A stretch of 7,162 bases of DNA from an uncultured Clostridia bacterium (GTDB taxonomy: Bacteria; Bacillota; Clostridia; Oscillospirales; Oscillospiraceae), in the NCBI GenBank assembly GCA_947177005.1, contig CAMWSZ010000142.1, positions 1-7,162 of the forward strand. The letters run 5' to 3'. Below, one piece after another: positions 1-4,941 of this stretch (its first letter is position 1; each line of letters starts with the position of its first letter). A program made the translations under genes and the position numbers. The notes under the pieces are model-generated. The model saw nothing but the letters and a program-made list of their open reading frames with translations, was not told where the DNA came from and ran no database searches.

Positions 1-468
1 TTTTTTTACCTCCTTTTCGTCTTTGTGCTCATAGAAAATTTTGAAATGCTGCATCTTGGGCGGTGTCGGCAGGTCGTAGGGCCTGCGGCTCTTCCACTCG
101 ATTACAACTTGTTCAATGCCCATATCCAGTCCCTTGAGAGAGGGGTCTTTGAGGCGCAGCTTTTCCTTTGTCAGTTCTCCGTCCTCGTTAATGAGCGGAA
201 CATAATTCTTTGCCCGCTTGAGGGCGGTAAGGATTGACAGGGCGATGGAATGAGCCTGCTCGGTTGTCTTTGCAAATACCTTGATGTACCATGCGTATTC
301 GGAGGCATAGGTACGAAAGGTTTCCCCGCCTGTGGTGATTTCCGGCTGCGGGAAAAAGAGTGCGGGGCTGTGGAAGTCCTCCGGCAGGTTCCAGTAATAA
401 TAGCTGATATCTCCGGCTATACGCTGTGCAAATGCGATGATGCTTGCAATCTCCTGTTCCAGATCCAC
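1..468 (-). CDS. yqbJ: Phage tail terminator protein, YqbJ/XkdJ-like (partial, runs off left edge)
   Basis: The frame is open from a GTG at 468 to base 1 (156 codons), with no stop in the window. The start is chosen because AGGGGGTG lies 4-5 bp upstream and no ATG occurs near it in frame. A nearby out-of-frame GTG at 475 opens a 95-residue ORF that is Arg/His-rich and unlike any phage protein. The protein reads DLEQEIASIIAFAQRIAG (helix), ISYYYWNLPEDFHSPALFFP, GGETFRTYASEYAWYIKVFA (beta strands), TTEQAHSIALSILTALKRAK (helix), then INEDGELTKEKLRLKDPSLK and VVIEWKSRRPYD. This alternation of a helix, a central beta hairpin and another helix is that of tail terminators of contractile-tailed phages. 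They cap the tail tube and bind the neck. Its last visible codons overlap the ribosome binding site of the next gene, so its stop should lie just outside the window. Confidence 0.83.
   Translation of the reverse strand, partial: MDLEQEIASIIAFAQRIAGDISYYYWNLPEDFHSPALFFPQPEITTGGETFRTYASEYAWYIKVFAKTTEQAHSIALSILTALKRAKNYVPLINEDGELTKEKLRLKDPSLKGLDMGIEQVVIEWKSRRPYDLPTPPKMQHFKIFYEHKDEKEVKK
8..17 (-). promoter_or_regulatory. Strong ribosome binding site for the next gene (outside the window)
   Basis: The minus strand reads AAAAGGAGGT at 17-8, followed by seven A. It is a perfect Shine-Dalgarno sequence inside the 3' end of the tail terminator gene. The next start codon should lie within a few bases past the left edge. 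In skin/PBSX-like order the next gene is the tail sheath protein; that identity is inferred only from synteny. Confidence 0.7.
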
Positions 469-478
469 GATGCACCCC

Positions 479-1024
479 CTATCCAAAGTAGTCGTCAATC
501 CATTGTTGCAGCTTGGCATTCAATGCCGCCGGACAGATGCGCTCCATAGCATGAAGCGCCGCCTCCCAAAAGTGAAGCCCCTCGACCCATTGATACTTTA
601 AGATCATAAACTCGTCAGAGGAAGGGTCGTAAATAAAGCGGTTGCCCTGCCAATAGCCCGGTATATACCGTGCCTGCTCCCCATTCCATAGTTTGATATG
701 TTTTGTTGTGGAAGGGTCGAACGTGCGGTGCCCGTCGTTGACATAGCTGGCATACACGAGGCTTGAACCGACCTCCAAGGTAAGGCCGTCGTCCTCATAG
801 CGCCAGATATTGTCCACTCCGTTACGGGTGAAGCTGGAAACCAGTTGCCCGTATCCTGTATCCTTGTTGCGGTTGATAAATTCGTCCTGTACAATGCGGA
901 GAAATTCTTCTCCCAGTCCCTCAAGGAATGTTTGAAAATCCCTGCGAAAATCGCTCTGTGCGGCTTTTTCCATGCGTTGAAAGAAGGTTTTGAACTCGCT
1001 CATGTCAACTTCTATTGTAGCCAT
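479..1024 (-). CDS. yqbI: HK97 gp10-like tail completion/neck protein (YqbI type)
   Basis: This 181-residue protein starts at an ATG at 1024 that shares one base with the previous stop. It opens with MSEFKTFFQRMEKAAQSDF (8-26) and LEGLGEEFLRIVQDEFINRN (34-53), two long helices. Then come the family marks TGYGQLVSSFTRNG (56-69) and VGSSLVYASYVNDGHRTF (85-102), the 'TG-L-SS-....VG....YA.YV..GH' signature of the HK97 gp10-like family. These proteins sit at the tail or head-tail joint and help attach the tail. The C-terminal third (WEAALHAMERI and WIDDYFG) is helical. Length is typical for the family. The TAG stop (481-479) lies 10 bp before the next start. Confidence 0.87.
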   Translation of the reverse strand: MATIEVDMSEFKTFFQRMEKAAQSDFRRDFQTFLEGLGEEFLRIVQDEFINRNKDTGYGQLVSSFTRNGVDNIWRYEDDGLTLEVGSSLVYASYVNDGHRTFDPSTTKHIKLWNGEQARYIPGYWQGNRFIYDPSSDEFMILKYQWVEGLHFWEAALHAMERICPAALNAKLQQWIDDYFG

Positions 1025-1389
1025 TAGAGCGGTTTCTGCGCCTCCTCCCGCTTGATGTAGACAAACAGGTGATGTCCCCGGACGTTGACGGGCTGCTCCG
1101 CTGTATACGCAAGCCCGGTCGCGCAGTCGATGATCTTGTCATTGAGCCGCACGTCCGTCCCGATGGGGAGAGTGAGCTTGATTTTCGCGTCCATGAGGTT
1201 CGCCGGGGCTGTTTGCGTGACGGTAACATTGCGGGATTCTATTCCGAAGTGACAGGTCTGACCCGCGATGTCCGGCTCCTCCGGGTAGGAAAAGGAGGGA
1301 GAGGCCGCCAGCCCATAGCCGGGGGACTTGCCCTCCTTTTTGATATGGTAAATGTCACAGGTGTGATTGAGTAATGCCTCTAAACTCAT
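1024..1389 (-). CDS. yqbH: Head-tail joining (stopper-like) protein, YqbH/DUF3599 type
   Basis: This 121-residue protein has an ATG at 1389 with TAGGGAGG about 8 bp upstream. It begins MSLEALLNHTCDIYHIKKEG, the usual opening of YqbH/SPP1 gp16-like proteins, in which a short helix is followed by 'D-I-Y' beta strands. The rest is beta-rich and includes GQTCHFGIES, KIKLTLPIGTDVRLNDKIID and a closing HHLFVYIKREE strand. This fits a small beta-barrel that plugs the adaptor ring after DNA packaging. The TAA stop overlaps the next ATG by one base (TAATG, 1026-1022), so translation of the two is probably coupled. The family call rests on the N-terminus, size and position. Confidence 0.82.
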   Translation of the reverse strand: MSLEALLNHTCDIYHIKKEGKSPGYGLAASPSFSYPEEPDIAGQTCHFGIESRNVTVTQTAPANLMDAKIKLTLPIGTDVRLNDKIIDCATGLAYTAEQPVNVRGHHLFVYIKREEAQKPL

Positions 1390-1400
1390 AGTTGGCCTCC

Positions 1401-1802
1401 CTACAGTTTTCTCATACGCATAGTCACGCCGGAGCGTGGTTCTGCAATAAGATATTCGTCCAGCAGCGCACCAAGGTCGAGCGCCTTTACCAAGTCCTCG
1501 AATGTGCCCTCGCCTGCGGTGTAGGAGTAGTCGTCGAAGGTTTCGGACTTGACTGCGCCGCCGCCCGTTTTCTTGAGCTGGTGGGAATAGGAGGCATACG
1601 CCTCTGCCAGCAGAATAACGGCAGTTTTGATCGGGGAGGGGATTGCGTCGCAGTCGGTGAATTTGTTGTGTGTGTAGGAAATGACATATTGTTCCGCCCT
1701 TGCGATATCCACCTCCAGACGCGCCTTGGTGCGTTCCCGCACAGCTTCAACCTCTGTATAGTCCCTGACATCTTTAGGAAGTACCCACGGCCTTACAGCC
1801 AT
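1401..1802 (-). CDS. yqbG: Head-tail connector protein, YqbG-like (gp6/gp15 adaptor type)
   Basis: This 133-residue protein has its ATG at 1802 with AAGGAGGTG about 8 bp upstream, and starts 15 bp after the previous stop. The N-terminal part (WVLPKDVRDYTEVEAVRERT, 6-25) followed by RLEVDIARAEQYVISYTHNKF (28-48) and IKTAVILLAEAYASYSHQL (58-76) gives the all-helical pattern of the YqbG/DUF3199 family, related to the HK97 gp6 and SPP1 gp15 adaptors. These form a ring directly below the portal. The following stretch (KSETFDDYSYTAGEGTFEDL, 84-103) is the 'G-V-SE-F-DYSY' segment typical of adaptors, and the tail is a final helix plus a basic end (TMRMRKL). Order and size both agree with the family. 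It is followed 11 bp later by the stopper-like gene. Confidence 0.85.
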   Translation of the reverse strand: MAVRPWVLPKDVRDYTEVEAVRERTKARLEVDIARAEQYVISYTHNKFTDCDAIPSPIKTAVILLAEAYASYSHQLKKTGGGAVKSETFDDYSYTAGEGTFEDLVKALDLGALLDEYLIAEPRSGVTMRMRKL

Positions 1803-1817
1803 AAGACGGCACCTCCT

Positions 1818-2354
1818 TTACTCCCGCATGAGATCGAGCATGGTGTAGCTGCCCCCGTTGGCGACGCAGATAGCCTCCAAAACGTCCTCTTTGGTTGTAG
1901 GAACGCCCTCAAGGGAAATGCCGTTCTTTTCGGCAAACGCGGTCAGTTCCTCAAGGCTCAGTTCTGCCAACTCCTCTACAGTAATGGCCGGGGCACTGAC
2001 TTTCTCTGCGGCGATGGCTGCAATAATGGACGCCTTGTCCTTGCATCCCTTAATATCAACGCCCATATCCGCCGCCAGCGCACGCAGTTCAACGACAGTC
2101 ATATCCTCAAGCTGCTCCCGGTCGAGATGGCCCAGCACTTCCCCGGCAGGCGGGAGGGTTGCGGTCTTCTGCTCCCAATCAGGCAGAAAATCGGGGACCT
2201 TTTGTTCCTCTACAAGTTTGAAGAAGCCGGAGGCCACCGCGGCGTCTGCGGTGGCCTTATCCGCGGTATATACGTTCGGCTGCTGCCGGGTGGCCTTGAC
2301 CGTTCCGGCTGCGTTGCAGTAGGAACGGCCCCTGCATAATTTCAGATGGTACAT
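1818..2354 (-). CDS. yqbF: YqbF-like protein with two SAP/HeH-like helical segments
   Basis: This 178-residue protein has its ATG at 2354 with GGAAAGGAG upstream and lies 15 bp after the capsid gene. Residues 1-50 (LKLCRGRSYCNAAGTVKAT, then TADAAVASGFFKLVEE) match the small N-terminal module often seen in the gene after the capsid gene, as in skin YqbF. After a linker (51-77) come two related helical units: about 80-116 (QLEDMTVVELRALAADMGVD then KASIIAAIAAE) and about 127-166 (ELAELSLEELTAFAEKNGIS then KEDVLEAICVANGG). Each has the pattern of an 'M/L-x-VEEL-x-x-LA-x-x-x-GI' helix, a turn and a second helix. This is the helix-extension-helix arrangement of SAP, LEM and Rho-N-like domains, which often bind nucleic acid. 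The protein may sit at the head-neck interface or bind packaged DNA; the exact role is unknown. A 10-bp hairpin lies in the coding sequence at 2232-2258. Confidence 0.82.
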   Translation of the reverse strand: MYHLKLCRGRSYCNAAGTVKATRQQPNVYTADKATADAAVASGFFKLVEEQKVPDFLPDWEQKTATLPPAGEVLGHLDREQLEDMTVVELRALAADMGVDIKGCKDKASIIAAIAAEKVSAPAITVEELAELSLEELTAFAEKNGISLEGVPTTKEDVLEAICVANGGSYTMLDLMRE

Positions 2355-2369
2355 AGCCCGCTCCTTTCC

Positions 2370-3293
2370 TTACTTGAGACCCGTGATAATGGCCGTCGCG
2401 TCCAGCTCCTCAATGATCGTATCGAAATCGAGGTGAATAACGTAGAAGCGCTTATCCTGCATGATGGCCTCTTTGCCCTCAGTGGTCTTGCGAATCTGCA
2501 TACCGTAGGTGTTGACCACGATGAGGTTTTTAGGGTCGGTGAGGATGATAGTGCCGTCGTCCAGAGAGGGGCAAGGAACGGAGGGAATGCTCGCGGGGGA
2601 GTTGTAAATGCTCTCCGGCACAATGCCGCCATTGTTTACGACCTTGTTCAGCAGAAACAGCTCCCACTTCTGCCTGCGGAACGGAGACATCAGCCAGCGG
2701 AGTTTCCCATTGTTGTACTTGTTGGGAATCTGCTGGAGGGTTTTGTAGTAAAGGTCGAGGCTCATTTCGCTCTCGCTGGAAGCGTCTACAACGTGGCCGC
2801 CGTTCTTGAGCTGCTTAATCCAGCCGTCATTAACGTACAGGAAGTCGTGGTCGGGGTCGCTGGTGGGCGTGTCCTCGTCGCCGTTGAGGTACAAATCCTC
2901 CATGTCGATACCGAGCTGCGTGGTCATGAGATTGGTGACAATCGTCTCGAAGTTCTGTCCCTCAATGTTTTCCCGCAGTGTTTCCTCGGTGATCTCCCAA
3001 GGCAGGCGGACGGCAGTCGTGGCGTACTCAATCTGGTCGGTCTCCACGCCTGCGCGGTAGCCGTCGTCCACATTTTCGGTCTTCTTCCGCAGAATGCGCC
3101 GGGCAATGCCAATCTTGTCAACCTCGCCCGTCTTTGCCTGCCGCATTTCGTGACGTACCAGCGGGCCGAGGTTGGTCGCTTCGAAAGTCATTTGGATAAA
3201 TTTGCGGGCCTGCTCCGGGTTGAGCAGGCCAGAGGTTATCGACCCCGTTTCGATGGTGGCCGCTTTGTTGATAATCTGACCATTAGTCGGCAT
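2370..3293 (-). CDS. xkdG: Major capsid protein, HK97 fold (XkdG/YqbE type)
   Basis: This 307-residue protein starts at an ATG at 3293, with AGAAGGAGG 7 bp upstream, the strongest ribosome binding site in the window. That fits the most abundant virion protein. The N-terminal arm ends near residue 30. The sequence GIARRILRKKTENVDDG (62-78) followed by RLPWEITEETLRENIEGQNF (96-115) fits the E-loop and start of the spine helix of the PBSX-type capsid family. TNLMTTQLGIDMEDLYLNGD (120-139) is the conserved helix with the 'D-E-L-NGD' end. The C-terminal half has an A-domain pattern (LDLYYKTLQQIPNKY, WLMSPFRRQKW) and a final beta-rich part ending DATAIITGLK. The length matches this capsid group and there is no decoration-domain insertion. 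It sits between the protease/scaffold and YqbF-like genes, as in skin/PBSX operons. It forms the hexamers and pentamers of the head. Confidence 0.93.
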   Translation of the reverse strand: MPTNGQIINKAATIETGSITSGLLNPEQARKFIQMTFEATNLGPLVRHEMRQAKTGEVDKIGIARRILRKKTENVDDGYRAGVETDQIEYATTAVRLPWEITEETLRENIEGQNFETIVTNLMTTQLGIDMEDLYLNGDEDTPTSDPDHDFLYVNDGWIKQLKNGGHVVDASSESEMSLDLYYKTLQQIPNKYNNGKLRWLMSPFRRQKWELFLLNKVVNNGGIVPESIYNSPASIPSVPCPSLDDGTIILTDPKNLIVVNTYGMQIRKTTEGKEAIMQDKRFYVIHLDFDTIIEELDATAIITGLK

Positions 3294-3314
3294 GGTATTA
3301 TCCTCCTTCTCAAA

Positions 3315-4610
3315 TTAAAGAATGCCGTGGAGGAAATGCTGCTCCTGCTTCTCCACGGTGCCCGTCCCGGTGCCGAGGTTGGACGGGAGGCCCCTGCTCT
3401 TGAGCAGCGGGTCAAGAGCCTTGGAGACCGAGGCGGAAATCATCTCCTGTATCTGTTGGAGTGTGACGGGTTCCTCTTTTGGCACGGTTGCCTTTTGAAC
3501 GGCCTCCGCAACCATTTTAGAGATGGTCTCCTGCGTGATTGTTTCTCCGGCGGGTTCCTGTCCCGCCTCCGCCTTTGCGACGCTTGTAGCGGGTGTAGCG
3601 CCCGTCTGCGGGGTGTTCTGGCTCTGCCCTGCCAGAGCCTTGGCAACTGCCTCATCGACAATCTGCTGTACTTCGGATTTGTTCACTTCTTTGTCCTCCT
3701 TATCTTTTTTTGTTTCGCCGTTCGGCTCCGGTTCCGGGTCGTCAAATTCTTTCAGGAACGCACCGAGGCTTTCGTAGATGCCTGAGAGCGTTTCCTTGTT
3801 TTTGCCGCTCATTTTCTTCCCAGCCTTTTCGACCGGACGGCTCTCGCTGAGCGCCTTTGCGATGCTGCCAGCACTGGAAAGGATTTCGGTCACGATAGAG
3901 TTAAATTCCTCCAGACACTCGTGGAGCTTGGTTTCGTCGCTTTCATAGACACAGCGGCCCGAGATAGGGTCGTAGTGGGTCAAGGTGTCCTGCAAGGCGT
4001 AGAACGCCTCCCAAAACAGGGTGCCTTGTGTGCGCTGCGCATAGAGGTCGGCTACTGCACCCTTCTCGATACCCAGTCCTCCGCCCTGCTTGTTCACGGT
4101 ATCTAAATCAACGTCCTTCTCGCTGTAATTTCCAATACCGCCCATTGAAAACCCCGTGATTTCGCGCTTTTCAATGGACTCCCAGATTTCCGGGTCAGTT
4201 ACCTCAACCGTCATAAGCCACGTTCCCTTTTTGACAGGCTCCTCGTCGATAGTAAAATCGGCCTTGGCAACCCAGCTCTCGACAATGGCTCCGCCCTCAA
4301 ACGGTTTGAAACTGTGCTGAATATCCACCTGCCCGCTGTTCTTGGTAAACCAGTAGGCGGCCTTGGTGATTTCGGTCTCGGTCATATAGTTGCCCTGGCT
4401 GTCCTCTGTCATAGGCTCATAGACAACGCCTGTGACATGATGGCTTTCCGGGTCGGCCTTGATGATTCTGCCGCAGGTGGTAAAGGTGGCCTTGCCGTCG
4501 TCCGCTTTCTTCAAAAGGAATGTGCGGAGGTTGGCGGCCTTATCAACGAGACTGACAAATTGTATTTTCGCCTCTGTGATTTCGTATGCTTTCCTCAAAC
4601 CCTCGCTCAT
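3315..4610 (-). CDS. xkdF: XkdF-like capsid maturation protease with C-terminal scaffold-like region
   Basis: This is a 431-residue protein with an ATG at 4610 preceded by AGAAGGTGA about 10 bp upstream. Residues about 45-160 match the XkdF-like serine protease domain (peptidase S78 group). Key parts are HHVTGVVYEP (57-66), TEITKAAYWF (78-88), VDIQHSF (95-101), VESWV (110-114), VKKGTWLMTVEV (126-137) and the end motif EITGFSMGGIG (150-160). H99 and S155 are the likely catalytic His and Ser. In the family this enzyme acts inside the procapsid, cleaving scaffold and capsid subunits. Residues 200-255 are helical. Residues 267-431 are charged, Ala/Lys/Glu-rich and low in complexity, with three related amphipathic helices (313-326, 361-374, 384-399). 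This is the usual look of an internal scaffold, so protease and scaffold are probably joined in one chain. The gene lies directly upstream of the capsid gene, as expected. A nested start at M267 is possible and is discussed in the findings. Confidence 0.88.
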   Translation of the reverse strand: MSEGLRKAYEITEAKIQFVSLVDKAANLRTFLLKKADDGKATFTTCGRIIKADPESHHVTGVVYEPMTEDSQGNYMTETEITKAAYWFTKNSGQVDIQHSFKPFEGGAIVESWVAKADFTIDEEPVKKGTWLMTVEVTDPEIWESIEKREITGFSMGGIGNYSEKDVDLDTVNKQGGGLGIEKGAVADLYAQRTQGTLFWEAFYALQDTLTHYDPISGRCVYESDETKLHECLEEFNSIVTEILSSAGSIAKALSESRPVEKAGKKMSGKNKETLSGIYESLGAFLKEFDDPEPEPNGETKKDKEDKEVNKSEVQQIVDEAVAKALAGQSQNTPQTGATPATSVAKAEAGQEPAGETITQETISKMVAEAVQKATVPKEEPVTLQQIQEMISASVSKALDPLLKSRGLPSNLGTGTGTVEKQEQHFLHGIL

Positions 4611-4650
4611 TTATGTGTTCACCTTCTTTTGATGATTGGCTTTTTGTGGT

Positions 4651-4681
4651 ATAAAAAGGGCCTCGCCGATAGGCGAAGCCC
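4651..4681 (-). terminator. Intrinsic (rho-independent) terminator, minus strand
   Basis: Read on the minus strand, GGGCTTCGCC (4681-4672), loop TATC and GGCGAGGCCC (4667-4658) form a 10-pair stem with one G-U wobble, followed by TTTTTAT (4657-4651). On the plus strand the wobble becomes a C-A mismatch and there is no T-run on that side, so it works only for minus-strand transcription. It lies 7 bp past the stop of the 80-residue gene and 41 bp before the start of the protease gene. It therefore splits the operon, or acts as a partial terminator that lowers expression of genes further on. Confidence 0.88.
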
Positions 4682-4687
4682 CCTCTA

Positions 4688-4930
4688 TCATATGATTGCG
4701 TCATCCTCTGGAGCCTGATAATCCAGCAGTTCCTCCCATGTACAGCCCTGCTTGACGCAATCCTCATAGACGGCCACAACGCCGCCCATTTCGGCCACAC
4801 CGGGTGGGTAGCCGCCCGGCACTTGCAAGCCAATGGGGGCAGGGTCGCCGCCGATTGCCTCGCGGTATTTCTGGTAGGCCCTGTCCTCCGGGGTCTCCAG
4901 CAGTTCTCGTTCCCTGTCTGTGAGTGTCAT
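4688..4930 (-). CDS. Small acidic protein of unknown function; candidate immunity protein
   Basis: This 80-residue protein starts at an ATG 11 bp after the MuF gene stop. A strong TAAGGAGGG ribosome binding site overlaps that stop codon, so it is very likely translated. It begins with a charged helix (TDRERELLETPEDRAYQKY). A Gly/Pro-rich middle follows (GGDPAPIGLQVPGGYPPGV), and the C-terminus is acidic (WEELLDYQAPEDDAII). I count 17 acidic and 6 basic residues, a strongly negative charge. There is no signal peptide or membrane segment. I do not recognise the family. It sits where skin-type operons also carry a small gene between the MuF protein and the protease (the yqbC position), but I cannot claim homology. 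Being acidic, directly downstream of a putative toxin and followed by a terminator, it could be the cognate immunity protein. It could equally be a minor structural or assembly factor. Confidence 0.8.
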   Translation of the reverse strand: MTLTDRERELLETPEDRAYQKYREAIGGDPAPIGLQVPGGYPPGVAEMGGVVAVYEDCVKQGCTWEELLDYQAPEDDAII

Positions 4931-4941
4931 AAAATCCCTCC

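Noticed and set aside
188..475. 95-residue minus-strand ORF from GTG at 475
   Set aside because: It overlaps the tail terminator gene in another frame. The frame from GTG at 468 stays open to the window edge and gives a recognisable protein.
1392..2339. 315-residue plus-strand ORF
   Set aside because: It lies antisense to the YqbG-like and YqbF-like genes and has no family resemblance.
2346..3785. 479-residue plus-strand ORF
   Set aside because: It is antisense to the capsid, protease and YqbF-like genes and has the composition of a reverse-strand shadow. The minus-strand proteins are recognisable families with ribosome binding sites.
4611..4650. Possible promoter for the protease/capsid genes after the terminator
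   Set aside because: No convincing -35/-10 pair could be found in this AT-richer spacer. Only the ribosome binding site is supported.
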